Part shown: positions 1-13,100 of the stretch, in pieces
Position numbering within the stretch: position 1 is the stretch's first letter
How the letters are laid out: every line of letters begins with the position of its first letter
NCBI GenBank assembly: GCA_002778195.1
Contig: PCDI01000002.1
Coordinates: 3,981,234 to 4,045,233 of the forward strand
Direction: 5' to 3'
DNA: 64,000 bases
DNA from: Raffaelea ambrosiae
Lineage: Eukaryota; Ascomycota; Sordariomycetes; Ophiostomatales; Ophiostomataceae
Program-made: the position numbers and the translations under genes
Notes under the pieces: generated by a model
Database searches by the model: none
The model's input: only the letters and a program-made list of their open reading frames with translations
What the model was told of the DNA's origin: nothing

Positions 1-3000
1 TCTCACGAACCACGAGATAAAAGCATGGCATATTATTACGGCATTGGGCTTAGGCATGGTTCACCTAGTTTGCATGGTTTGCGCTCCTTTTTTTTTTTTT
101 TTTTTTTCCTCTCTTTACCGTCTATTTAGCGATTGCCAAGAAAAGGTCGTGGTAAGCGCAAAAACGGAGACACGGACAGAATACGGTACCGAGACCCACC
201 GGACACCCAAGAGAAGACAGAAATTGATTTCAAACTGTTTTATTCCTTGCGCATGTGCTGCTCCGCCACAAGTGCGAGGTCGATGTCGGTGTGGCATACA
301 ATATGCAGTGGCTATCACGTCGCGGTGGCGTTCTCGCGAGTGGCGCGCAGTGGCGGTGCGCCTCGCCAATAGTCGCGATGGTGTAAGGCGCGCGTTACGA
401 GTCAGATTCGTGTACATAGTCAAGATGGCCAGCCACAGCACGTAGAAGAAGAAAATGCGCTATTTTTTCCAACGCAAACAGCGGCCTCCTTCGTTTTGCC
501 CCCTCGGCAGAGGAAGAAGCAAGCACGCATTCTTTGCCGTTTCGGAGAGAATCACATCGGAGTGAGGCTCTGGCTGCTTTTGCTGCCGTCGTCGACCTGT
601 TTCAGTCGTGTCTCCATTCATGAGGCCAATGGCCAAACAAGAAGCAACGCCTATCTCGATATCCAATGGAACATGGGCCACCAGCTGAAGACACCATTCT
701 CTGCGACTGTGATGACGAAAAGCCTGGCTTCGTAGGCTCTTGTTTTGCCATGGTAAGAAGCCACGATCTTTTGGAGAGGCTGCCGCACAACATGATGTTT
801 CATCTTTTCCGAAACAAAAAAAGGGGGCCCAGGAAGAGGCCAAGCAGCTTCCATCGATTTCTCGAAAGAACCGAGGCCAGAGCATCCCAGCAGGAGCCAT
901 CTGCCGGAGCAGGTCTCCCGTCAGGCCACACGGCAGTTAGTGGGTGGCTGACAAGGGAAGCCCCATCTGGGCCCAGAGCTTTGTTTTGCGTGCACCGTAT
1001 GCGTGCTTGTGCGGGCAGAATGGTCAATGGCTCTCAATCACACCCGACCTGTCTCCCTCAAAGGGATTGGGCCAGCGTCCTTCACTCGGGCCAGGAGTCG
1101 GTTTCGTCTGTTTGGATCTCTGGACGAACAGAAAGTCTTCCGAAAAGTCTTCCCCGCAAAAGCAACAACGAGTCTGGCTCTGTGCCTTGCATTCGAGCTG
1201 CTCGTCGGGCACAAACGGGTCCTTCGGCTCCCGTTTCCAGAGTGTCTCTGCAGCAGTCTCCTTACAAGTGAGCTGTTTGCTGCTTGTCGATGTCGGCAGC
1301 TGTGCGGTGCCAGCAGAGCGCTTGTTTCGAGAGCCCGCGCCCTCTCAGGATTAGGTTTTAGAGTGCAGTAGAGCTGGGCGCCTTGCAGGTGCGAAAGTGG
1401 CACGCTAAAAAGCAAGGACCGCGCCGCGTCTACGTGTCAGTTTCCCGTCAATTTGGTGTAAGTGGTGCAGCAGCCAATGGGGCACCCGGGCGCCCCTCCT
1501 TGCAGGCCTGGATGCAGTAGCCTGCAGCCTCTGCCCCTCCGCCGCCCAGCCTCTCGTTTATCGACAGCGAACCGATTCATGGCACCCCTGCTGTGCTGCT
1601 GCACCGTTGCTGCACGGCCGCTACTCGTACGTGCGATGGAATGGCCGTTGCGACCTTGGGTGTAAGCTTGAATGGTGGTTGCAGGAAGGAGGAGAAGAAC
1701 AAACTAGTTAGTTGACTACTATACTGGTTAGTTGGCTAAAGGCTGTCGGAAACGGTTGCCTGACTTTCCAGTCAGGATCGATGAAACGGGCACCATTGCG
1801 ACTGGAGTTGCCGTTGCGTTTTCCCGTCGGGTCCTTTGCGCAGTCACAATGCCAAGAAAAAGGGAAAAAGACGTCAGGCAAACGTTGGACCAACCGTTGG
1901 CGTCTCGATTGAAGATCGACAATGTGACGAGCTGTGATGGAGATGGGAGACAGCCCACGAAGCAAGCCAGCAGAGGGGAGTGGCAAGACAGAATGGCAGG
2001 ACAGAATGGCAGGACAGAATGACAAACAGACAGAATAGTATCCTGAGAAGAGCAGCTTTCAGAAAGCCCCTACAGAGCAAGACTACCCGAGGCGGGCTTG
2101 AGAAGCAGCGAAACTCTCGTCTGCGACTGCTGCAAACTTTGAAGTCAAGACCACGAGAAAGGCAGAGGCCGTCTTCTCGCTGTCTCCACGCCATCTTTCC
2201 TTTATCAGACAAGAGGGACAGAGGCAGAGACCATGCATGTAACTAGAGGGGGGGCAGGACCTGCAGGAGAGCCATGCAGGCGAGGACCGAAGTGAGTCAC
2301 TCGTTGCCAGTCAATCCAGCCGTCCTGCACGATGGGGCGACAGGTCTCCACAGAAAAGGGTTGGTTGCTCTGCAGCTTGCATTCTGGTCCCTCGACCGAG
2401 AAAACCTCTGCAGAGACACACAGCGGGGTGTTTTTTGTCCATTTTGCCTCTCGTTGTCTCTCGATCGCGTCTGTCGCGCGAAAAGCGAGCGAGGATGCTG
2501 CGGGTAACCAGCCTGGACGCAGCTCGAGCCAGCCGGGATGGAGGGTGCGCCTGCATATCCGATCAGGAGACAGGACACAGAGAGAGACACGCAGACTGGT
2601 TCTCGTTCTCTTGCCCGTTCTTGGTCGAGTTGATCTCTAGCGGTGGACGGAAGACACAAAGTGCAGGGAACTCGCAGTGTCGTATAACAGCGAGCTCGCC
2701 CTCGACTGATTTCCCTCTCCTGACTTTTGATTCTTTTCTTTCTTTATTGTTCTTCTGTTTCTACATTTTTGCTAGACTCTCTCTCTGTTGTCGGTCTGCG
2801 CCAGTCTCACTTACAGCAAGCAGCACATTGGCCTGTCTCTCCTGGCGAGAACAGACAATTCATAGAAAGAGACGCTCTTCGCACACTCGAATGTCTTGAC
2901 TCTTGCATCGTCTGTTATTCACCACTGCTACTACTTCTCCATCTTCTATTTTTGTGTGTTATTCGTGCCAGTTCCAAAAGAGGGTTCACAGTTTGTTCCC

Positions 3001-3159
3001 AAACAGGCAGTTCTGCAGGTGTGAAACGCAGAGACCACCTCCAGGCCTGATCTGCGACCTCTGCCTCCCCAAGGCCTATAGGATCTAGGCCAGATCTCCA
3101 GACCCCCCCCTTCCAAGATACCCTGGTCGTGATCACGATCTTTCTCCCCACCCCTGGCC
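1..3159. other. Intergenic region, no supported gene
   Basis: I see no reading frame here with fungal coding character. The open frames are short, overlap on both strands and contain no recognisable motif. A poly-T run sits at about 90-107. From about 2700 to 3159 the plus strand becomes CT-rich, which fits the promoter and 5' leader of the gene that starts at 3160. No tRNA or 5S rRNA signature was seen by eye. Confidence 0.6.
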
Positions 3160-4858
3160 ATGACTTCTGCCGCCATGGCCGCTGCCGGTTCGCCGCCGCA
3201 AGCCTTCTACGCCCTCTGGCAGGAGGAGGCCGTCCGCGAGCGCCTCTTTGCGCTGCTCGCCAACGAGGACATCTGCTCGGTGCGGCTGGCCAGCTCGGCG
3301 TGCTGCAACCTCGTCACCAAGCGGCTCTTTCTGCGCACGCACCTGACCTTCACGGCCAGCACCTTCACCAAGCCGAGCCGGATCCAGGCGCTCTCGCGCA
3401 TCGGCCACCACGTGGAGCACCTGACGTTCTACCTGCCACACTCGGAGGCGACGTTCCTGCCGCCGCTGATCCACCCGCTGACGGGCCGCGAGATCAGCTT
3501 CCTGTACACGCCGCACACCTGCATGGCGTCGGTGCTGCGGCGGCCCAAGTACGGCAACCCGGAGCTCGGCGACGTGCTCACTCAGCAGTACCCGCCGCTC
3601 TTCCACGCGGCCACCAACGTGCCGTCGTTCTTGCACGCGCTCCAGCTGCTCACGCGCCTGCGCCACCTCACCATCAAGTGCCCTGGCCAGCAGCCCCAGG
3701 AGCGCTACCGGCGCGACATTGTCGACTACGCCCTCATCAGCCTGCGCATCGCCATTGAGCGCAGCCCGCTGACCCGGCTCTCCAAGCTGTCGCTGTCGGG
3801 CGTCCACCCGGCCGCGTTCAACTACCTGCGCCACGTGCCGGGCTTCGGGGCCGTGCCCTCGGCCGGCCGCCGCTGGCGCCAGATCCGCAAGCTGTACATC
3901 GCCGTGGACGCCTGGGACTTTTACGGGCCCGCCCCGGGGCTCGACCACCTCAAGATCATCGACGACTACGTCCGCAACATGGCGCCGCACCTGGAAAAGT
4001 TTTCGTTTACGTGGCTGGGAGACGAGGAGGGAGATGACGCCCGGGACGGTGCCCGGGACGGCTCCCGGGACGGCTCCCGGGACGGCCCCCGGAAGGTCGT
4101 CGTGCCCCAGGGACCCTGCCCGATTGCCCTCGCGGGCGACCCGCTCTTCTCGCCGCCGGCCGCCGAGCAGCAGCAGGCCAAGAAGCTGTTCAACGAGGTG
4201 ACGGGGCCCATGTCGCCGCTGCCGCCGGCGCCGCGCCGCGAGCCCATGCACTTCCCGCGGCTGCGCTGCCTGACGCTGCGCAACACCACCATGAACTCGC
4301 CGCAGCTGCACGACCTGGTTGAGCGCCACAAGAAGACCATCCGCGAGTTCGACTTTGAGAACGTGGCGCTGACCGACGGCGGCAGCTGGGATGCCGCGTT
4401 TGCCCCTGTGCTGAAGCAGGTCACCGACAAGGGCAGCGACGTCTGGTCACGCCGCAGCGGGCACAGCAACACCAGGCGTGGTGGCAACAACAACAACAGC
4501 AACAACAACAGCAGCAGCAGAGATGAAAACAAGCCCCAGCAGAGAAGCACTCCCAACGACACTGCCACCACTCCCCGCGTGCAGAGCTTCCGCATGTCGT
4601 CCGCTGCTGCTGGCCCCCATGACCTATCACGCGAGCCTTCCGTGGTGAGCATAGGACCGCCTGCTGTTGCGGCCCCCGACGACATCCAGCTTCCGGAGCC
4701 GTCGGCGGCCGTTGCTGCGGTCTCGCGCGAGCTTCTCGACCTCGACGTCGAGGGCCTCGAGGGCTACCTGGGCCTCCGCGAGGAGCTGCCGTACATGTGT
4801 GCCGACCCATCAGACGTGTCATGGCACGAAGACGTGGTCGAAGAGGACGAAGCAGAAG

Positions 4859-4898
<40 letters not shown>

Positions 4899-6513
4899 CA
4901 AGCGTACACCTCCACCGCCGACGATTCAGGAAGAAGAGGAAGGCGAAGAGGAAGAACTGGGAGTCGGAGAGATACCCATTCTTCCCAGCCCGGACGATCA
5001 TGGAAACAGCAACGACGCCCTCCTCGACGACGAAGCACTGGCGTCCGATGTTGCTGCGGCCCACGAAGCCAGCCTCTCCTTCTCCACGCGGCTCAAGAAG
5101 AGACGCATCCGGCGCTGCAAACGGCACCACGGCGAGGGGAGCAGCGGCGGCAGCACCCATTCGGACAACGAAGAGCGGCCTTCGTCCTCCCGGTCACGTC
5201 GTGGCCGCCACCACAACCAAGACAGCCCTAGTCGTAGCGGCCACAGCAACAGCAGCAGCGGTCACCACCACCATCACCACCACCACCACCACCATGAGCG
5301 CCGTGACCGCTCGCAGTCGTCCCACCGCCGGGCCCAGCGCAGCCGCAAGAACTCGGCCTCTTCTTCGTCTTCGTCTTCTTCGCGGCCGGCCGTGGGTGCG
5401 CCTCTCTCGTCGCACCCCTTGCCGCCGCCGCCGCCACCGCCGCCCATCCTGCCCGCCTACCCGGCAGCCGTGCCCGTGGTCACGTCGCACCCCTTTGCCA
5501 ACCGCACGCCGCCGCCCCTGCCGCCGCAGCCCAAGCCGCGGATGGTCGGGCAGTACAGCAACACGACGGTGGGCGATGCGAGCGGCTACGACAGCGAGGA
5601 TGACGTCTTCCGGCCGCGCACGCCAGGCCGCGAAGAAGACGATGGCGCCCGGCCGCGCACGCCAGACAAGGACCGGGACAGTGGAGGCGGCCTACGCCGC
5701 CCGGTGGTGTCCATGGCCGGCTCGGCCATGGTGGCGCCGCTCACCATCTCGGCGCCCATCCTGGACGCCGACCCGCTGCCGGTGCTGCTGCAGCCGACCG
5801 TCTACGACCCGTCGTCGACGTCGGAGACGCGGCTGGGCGGCCCGAGCAGCAACCTGTCGCGGACGGCCACCACCACGCTGTCGCGCTCCTCCTCGTCCAC
5901 GGGAAGCAACAGCGGGTGGGGCAGCCGGCTGGCCAAGAAGACCAGCAGCGTGACCACCGCCGCTGTCGAGGACGACACGGCCTCGGGCCTCTCGCCGATC
6001 CAGCTGCACATTGAGCAGGAAGAGGTGGCCCGCAAGCGGCTGGAGATGGCCGAGGACGCGGACGCGCGGTCGTCGGCGCTCAAAAAGGCCAAGGCGGCGG
6101 TGCTGGTGAAGCTGAGCCGGGAGTTCAACCGGCGGATGGGCCGGGAGACGGCCCAGATGGCCGCGGCAGCGTCCGCGGCAGCATCCGCGGCCACGGCGGC
6201 CGCCGCGTCCGCGTCGGTGTCCATGTCCTCGGGTGTCCCCGTGGCGAGCCACAGCCGGGATTACTATCACCAACACCACCACAACCACCACGACTACCAC
6301 CACAACTACCACCACCACCACCCACCCTCGGCCACGTCGTCCCTCCTGGGCGGTCTACGCGAACGATTCTTTGGCGAGCACCTGCTGGCCGGGCTGTCCG
6401 GCAGCGGCGGAGGCAACGGGTTGTCGACGTCGTCGATGGCCGTGGCCTCGGACTACCATCGCAGCATGGAGAGCAACTCGGCGATGGTGCCACTGATCTT
6501 CAGCCGCGCCTAA
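3160..6513 (+). CDS. Large low-complexity protein with F-box-like N-terminus
   Basis: Single-exon frame of 1117 residues that begins at an ATG after a CT-rich leader. Residues about 15-60 (ALLANEDICSVRLASSACCN) resemble an F-box, and the following 250 residues contain leucine-patterned segments like those of fungal F-box proteins. If so, it would be an SCF ubiquitin-ligase substrate receptor; that is inference. The rest is mostly low complexity: a DGARDGSR repeat near 4040-4090, Asn runs near 4485-4515, an 11-Gln run at 4864-4896, a His run near 5263-5294, and Ser, Pro, Ala and His-rich tracts up to the C-terminus. A charged, possibly helical segment (EQEEVARKRLEMAEDAD) lies near 6010-6065. 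I cannot name an orthologue. The continuous frame and G/C-rich third positions make it a convincing gene, but the F-box call is tentative. Confidence 0.75.
4864..4899 (+). repeat. CAG trinucleotide run coding polyglutamine
   Basis: Eleven consecutive CAG codons followed by CAC, in frame inside the F-box-like protein. A pure CAG tract can vary in length between strains. Confidence 0.95.
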
Positions 6514-9500
6514 GGGGAAAGGAGGGAAGGCGGGGGAACAATGCTATGTAAGGGGTGCGGTGGTGGGAGTTGAGGATGCTGGCAAGGTTTGGCTTGTTTC
6601 TTTTCTATTTCTTTTCTATTTTTATTCTCGTTTTCCTGGGGGTTTTTTTTTATTTGGTATGATTGAACACGCGATCACGACCGACACGCTCCTTGATATA
6701 TATATGGTCCCTTTTTGGGGCCCTACGTTTTTTCATGTACCTTTACTTGCCATTGTCGTTTACCTCGGTGTCCTTTTCTGTAGTCTCTTTTCACAGTCTC
6801 GGTTTCTTTTCCCTTTCCTTGGCTTTTTTCAGAACACGAAGTACTTTCATGCTTTTTCCTTGCTCCCTCTCGGTTCGTGAAAGTTCTTCGAGTCAGCTTT
6901 GCCCGCAAGGCCTACTTGCATTTGTGCCATGTCTTGGGCGTGCATGTATTCCGCCCTTTCTTGCAATACCTGCAACGGCTCATGGCTGCGCGTCCCAGTC
7001 GTCGGGGTCAGACTTTGTGTGTCAGTCAGTCTCACCGCGGAAGGCCTAGAACGTGGACCATGAGACATGCTTCTGTAGAACGGCGAGAAGGGTGCGCCGC
7101 ACGAGCTGCCTCCACTCGGGCATTGTTCCTCAAGGCATCGATTCCCTGTCTGAGATAGGAGCAAAGAGAGCGGAAGCCACGGGAGGGCGATGACATGCCG
7201 CTGGAGGTCCAACTCGATCTGCCCAACCCAACGGGTTGGGGCTGCCGATCAAGCAATTGCCAACAAAAGGGAAATGACGGCTTGGTGCCGTAAATTGGTT
7301 GTTAATTGCCGGCCATATTTATTCCAGATGGATGGCCCACCCACCCGGAGAGACATGGGACCACTGTTAGTCAAATTCTCGTATCTTGCATGGCATGCAT
7401 GTTATCTTTATTTTTTTTCTACATAGTCTCCCTTTTGGCTGTCTGCGTGGAGGTCAAAGTCCCGAGGCGCCATAACAGAGGGGCCCGTTTCCACGGGGTG
7501 GCGTTGGGTTCCCATCGTGCAGGACCCAGCAAGGTGTTCTCTGACAGGCAATTCCAAGAGGTGGACCGGCTGTGGGCCAACGCCGTGTGCCAACGCCGTG
7601 GGCCAGTTTTAACGTGGCGTGGTTCGAGAACGAGGCGAAAGCGAAAAAAAAGGGCCAGAGAACAGAAAGTTTGACAGGGCACAGATTGGAGCGCTCAACG
7701 ACAAAGATCCTAAAGATCCCAAAGATGCTTGGCTTCTTCAAAAACAGGCCGTCACGTGGGTCGGCAATGGAAACGAGCTGGAAACGCCGCGCCGCCCTTT
7801 GGTTGTTCGTTGACTAGTTAGTGCTTATCGGCTTTGCAGGGAAGCTTGGGGTTGCTCGCCGCTGCAATTCCATCGGGCGGGAAGCCGGCAATGCTGGCGC
7901 TGGCGTGTGCCTGTCGAGGCCAGCTGAAAGAAGGACTTAGGGCCGGTTAGGGGGAGCTGGAGCACGGGCTAGAGGCAGTTGAGCTCTGGGATCGGAGGGT
8001 TGGTGGACACCAGCAAGGACTTACTATGTAGAAGGCCTCTAACGACGGGAACGACGGGCTCTATTAGTTACTACCAAGTAACTATGTACTCGTAGTTACT
8101 AACTGGCGAGCTTGGGCAACTGCGACCAGGAGCTCTTTCCCTATCCATATGGGGCCGGCCATGTCTCAACATCGTCAAATTCTGCTTTTCGGTGTTTTTT
8201 TCTCGATCCCGATTCTTAAAAGAGTTCTTCCGTTCTTCGCCATTCCTCCACCTTCCCACGTACATCCCCCATATGACTTCCGAGAGTCGTTTGCTTCAAG
8301 ATGTTAGAAAACATGTCCACAGTGCAAGGTACGCAGCCTCGACTCGAGCTAACTGACGCCCTCTTAGGACACCACTACCAATTGCCATTTTTTTTTCTTT
8401 GCTTTTCGCTTTCCTCATTTACCTCTGCCTTCCCCCCTGCCGGCTTCTCGCTTTCGTCGCTTTCTCTTTTCTCTTCTTCTCCAACGGTTCCACTTCTCAC
8501 TCCCACACCCCCTCCCAGTCGTGCCAGCCGCCTGTCTATCCACCCATCACCCATCCACCATCTCCACGCATCCAATTAGATCCCCTGTCCTCCACGCTTT
8601 CAGACTCGCCACACTCCCCACTCGGTCCTGTCCTCCTCAGCCCAGCCCGTTCGATGCCGGTCTGGATCCGTCAAGGAACGAGTGCGCAACGGGAAAAAAG
8701 GTCAGGCTAATTTGCTGCTAACGACAGAATCGACCCCTTCTATTCCTCACCCAAAGACGACCACGCTGCCTCGCCTTGGAGGAGCGGGCTGTTGTTCTTA
8801 CCCCCCGTTCCTTGCCCGTTCCTTGCCCGTTCCTTGCCCGTTCCTTGGGGGGGTTTATTATCGCTTTTCCTTTCTATCTCTTTTCCCCTTTCACGTTTCT
8901 CTTGAGCCATTCCCTATCCTGGGCTTAGTTCTTCTCTGCCTGCGTCTTGTCTTCCACTTCCACTGCTAATCTTCGTCCAGACCAGGAGGATGTACACAGT
9001 CTTCGCCTAGACGCATATGCGCGTATTGTCACTCTCCTCGCTCTCCGCCTCGCCCTATTGCCACCCATCTCCACCCATCTTACTCTTGTTTCGTCTTCCT
9101 CTGACTTCCTCTGACCACCGCCACACAGCTTGTTTTTTGTTCGATCCCGAGCCGTACACATTTTGTCGGAGTGGCCAACAGCCAAGCCAGCATAACAGGT
9201 TAGTGGCTCGCCAGTTTTCCCCATAGCCCTTCCGCCAACGCAGCCAAGAAAGCCTGGCTGGTTCAGAAAAGAAAGCCTTGACAGAGGAGGGAAGCCTGCT
9301 GCGTTTCTCTCTGTCTCCTCTGCTTTCTCCGACCGCTTGTTTCTCTATTTCTCCGCTTGTCTTGTTCCTCCTCTGTGCTCTTCTCTTGTCTCGACCTGCT
9401 TTCTGGCTTTCTCCTCCCCCCTGCTTCCCTGTCTCCTCGTCTCGCATTTGTTCTGCACGGTCACCAAACAGGCCACCAGCTACGTCAGCTGTGTATTGGT

Positions 9501-10109
9501 GTCTTCGTTCTCGGTGGTCGCCTCCGCGGAGACTTTGCGCATAAAGCCGTGCTCCGATTCAGCGACCATTCGGAGCGAGCCCACCATTGAGAAACGGAAA
9601 CAAAAAAGCAGAAATCGATAGAGAGGGGAAAAGCGAACGGTCAAAGCGGCGATCATCTTCCGCCAAGCTGCAAAGAGATGACAGGGGTGCTGACCTGCGG
9701 GTGGCCCTTCTAGACTCGTCGGGCTGGGTGCTTTCTTTCCCATTTGCCTTCGGGAGAAGTGCTTCTTTATTTTCTTTATTTTTTTTTATTTTTTATTTTT
9801 TAATTTTTTTTTGTGTATGGCCACTTTCTGGCAGCGACCTGCTGGCTTCTGCGATTTAACTCGCCTCAACTACGCTTAACCGAGCCGCCGCTAACAGTTT
9901 GAAGCTTGGCTCCCTCGACTCTCCTGGATTTGGCGATTTCTCTCCTCATCGATCGACATCGACCATGCAGAGATAAACGAGCAAAGAACAGCCATCGCCC
10001 TCCACCTCTCTGTCACCAACACCGACGACACGGCCCTCTCCCGACTGCTCCCCGAGACATGCCTGCGCAACGACACCCGCCACACTCCTCGCCGTAGCAG
10101 CCGGGCACC
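6514..10109. other. Long intergenic region upstream of the histidine kinase
   Basis: No supported gene. The left part is the T-rich 3' flank of the preceding gene. CT-rich tracts at about 8390-8560 and 9280-9440, plus A/T homopolymers near 9765-9815, look like the promoter and long 5' leader of the kinase. An inverted repeat AGTTACT/AGTAACT lies near 8066-8083 beside a TACTCGTA motif (8087-8094). A four-copy 11-bp repeat lies at 8804-8847. Confidence 0.6.
8804..8847. repeat. Tandem 11-bp repeat, four copies
   Basis: The unit CCCGTTCCTTG occurs four times in perfect tandem and is followed by a G run. It lies in the upstream region of the histidine kinase gene. Confidence 0.95.
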
Positions 10110-13100
10110 ATGAGGGTCGCCATCCGCGAGCAGCTCGCCGCGCTCGTCTTCTTCGCCGTGCTGGCCGCGCTGGCCGTCGTATCCATCCCGACATGGATCT
10201 TCGTCAACCGCTTCGTCGGCCAGGTCGAGTCCACCGGCCTGGCGCTGACCGCCTCGCTCAAGGCCGCGCGCATCTCGTCCGAGATCGACCTCATCCAGAC
10301 CAGCTGCCTTAACATTGCGTCGCGCATCCTCATCCAGCAGGCCTTCGCCAGCTTCTACGCCGGCAACCACTCCGAGACCAACTGGGACGTCGCTGAGCAG
10401 GACATGCAGAGCGCCCTGAGCTCCGCCGGCTTCTCCAACCTCTACCAGGCCCGCCTCTACTCCCGCAACTCCAGCGGCCAGGCCACCGGCCTGCTCAACG
10501 TCACCGGCTCCGGCATCGGCCCCATCGAGCTGCCCTACAACGACACCGACGGCACGCCCATCCTTCTCGGCGACCTCAACTACGGCTACCCGCCCATGCT
10601 CTACCCCAACATCACCTACAACGACACCGGCATCCCCAACAGGATCGACAACTCCACCAATGCCTTCACCGCCAGCGCCTTCCCCGGCGTCTACCTCACC
10701 AACTACGGCGGCCTGCTCCTGGGCCCCCTCGTCATCAACTCCTCCTTCGCCCTCATCTCCCTGACCGTCCCCGTGCGCCAGACCGCCAACCAGTTCATTC
10801 TCGGCTACATGACGCTCGTCGCCTCCGCCGCCAACATCATCGACATCCAGGAGTCGCGCGAGGGCTTGGGCAACACCGGCATGGCCCTCATCATCGGCCC
10901 CAGCACGCAGTGGAACCGGTTCAACGCCTCCTACCCGCCCAGCAACGCCACGTACATCCCGCCCGACCGCGACGACTTTGGAGACGTCGAGATGTACTTC
11001 GTCCTGCCGCCCTTGAAAGCCCCCGAGGGTGCGGACCGCCACTCGCAGCACGACTTCGGCACCGGCGGCTATGCCCACACCTTCAAGCTGAGCGCCTACC
11101 CGGCCCTGCTCGAGGACTTTTCCACCCAGATCAACACCATCAACAATGCCAGCTCCATGCTGTCGACCACCAACGAGCAGGGCTACTCTGTGGCCGTGGG
11201 CTACGCCCGCCCCCAGTCCAGCCTGGTCAGCTGGGCCGTCGTTGTCGAGCAGGATCGCCGAGAGGCGTACTCGCCCGTCCTCACGCTGCGCAAGATCCTC
11301 CTGGGCTGTGTGTTTGGCACTCTCGGGCTGGTTCTCATCATCGTCGTCCCATGCGCTCATCTCAGCGTCCGCCCCATCCGCGAGCTCAAGTATGCCACCG
11401 AGAAGTCCATAGCGCCGCCCGGCTATGGCGACGGCGATGAGCTGCCGAGCTCCGGCACCCGCTCGTCGCGCTCCAAGCTGTCCGAGCAGGACTGGATGAT
11501 CCGCCTGCGTCGCATGGTCGGCTTCAGCGAGAAACAGGCCGCCGACCTTTCCGACCAGAATGCAACGGGAGACGGGGAAGACGGGATGCACACCGTCTTC
11601 AAAATCCCGGGCAAAGTCCCAGATCGGAAGCACATCATCACAGACGAGCTCACGGAGCTGACGACGACGTTCAATGCCATGAGCGAAGAGCTGTTCAAGC
11701 AGTACGAGTCGCTCGACGAAAAGGTCGCCGAGCGCACGCGCGAACTCGAGATCAGCAAAAAGGCAGCTGAGGCGGCCAACGAGAGTAAGACTCTCTTCAT
11801 CGCCAACATCTCCCACGAGCTCAAGACGCCCCTGAACGGCATCATGGGCATGTGTGCCGTCTGCATGGAGGAGGACGACCTGGGCCGCGTGAAGCAGTCG
11901 CTCAAGACGCTCTACAAGTCTGGCGACCTGCTGCTGCACCTGCTGGAGGATCTGCTCAGCTTTTCCAAGAACCAGATCGGCCACCAGGTCAGCTTGGAGG
12001 AGCGGGAATTCCGCCTGGGCGACATCCGCTCCCAGGTGCTCTCCATCTTTGACAAGCAGGTCCGCGAGGGCAATATCAACTTCTCGGTTACACACATCGG
12101 TTCGGAAGCCGCGGCCGACGCAACCGATGCCACGGTGGTTGGCAGCGACACGACTGGTCTGTCCCCGACCACAACGGCTGTCGCAGGCAGCAATGGTGCC
12201 TCCGATCGGCAGGCGGTCGAGCCGCGGCCAGTGGTGCATGGTGTAGGGCCCAACGGTGTCGGCCGGATCAAAAACATGTGTCTCTGGGGCGACCAGCAGC
12301 GCATTCTGCAGGTCATCATCAATCTCGTCAGCAACAGTCTGAAATTCACCCCGCACGGAGGCGAGGTCTCTCTGCGCATCCGGTGTGTAGGAGAAGTCGA
12401 CCAGTCCACCGACGACAGCCGGACCTCGTCCCTCTCCAAGAACGGATCGCACCGCGGCAGAGGATCACGAACCAGGCTGGGGTCGGCATCCACACACTCC
12501 ATCAACTCCAAGAACGGCGTCCTCCTAGGTGCATCTTCATCCATATCCACCGGGACAGGCACCACCACATACCGGGGCACGGCTGCGGGCACGGCACTGG
12601 CCATCAACCCCCTTGATCCCAAGACCAATGTCGGCGGCTATGTGCGCATCCGGGAACGGTCTCCGACGCCGCCGCCACCCGGAGCGAAGACGTATCTGTT
12701 CGAATTTGAAGTTCAGGACACCGGTCCCGGGATTGCTCCTCGCATGCAAGCAAAGGTCTTTGAGCCGTTTGTGCAGGGCGATCTCGGCCTGAGCAAGAAG
12801 TTTGGCGGTACTGGTCTGGGTCTGAGCATCTGCCAACAGCTGGCAACTCTGATGGGCGGGACCATCACACTAAAGAGCGCTGTCAATGTTGGCACTACCT
12901 TTACTATGAGGATCCCGCTCAAGTACATAAAGGATCGGTAAGTTTTTGGCTGTCCCAAAGTGATGGGCAAAAGCAAGAGAGAAAAGATAGGGTTGCCGCT
13001 CAGACAACTAACACTGTCGACAGGTCCTCAAGCACGGCATCGAGTAGTTTGGCTTCCCGCCCTGCGAGCGTCAGCTCAACCGATATTGCCGACAACCGCC

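Noticed and set aside
3133..4329. 398-codon antisense frame over the F-box-like gene
   Set aside because: Arg/Val/Gln-rich shadow of the plus-strand coding sequence with no motif.
9891..12452. 853-codon open frame antisense to the histidine kinase
   Set aside because: It mirrors the G/C-rich codons of the kinase, has no domain and low-complexity Val/Gly/Asp content. It is a shadow frame.
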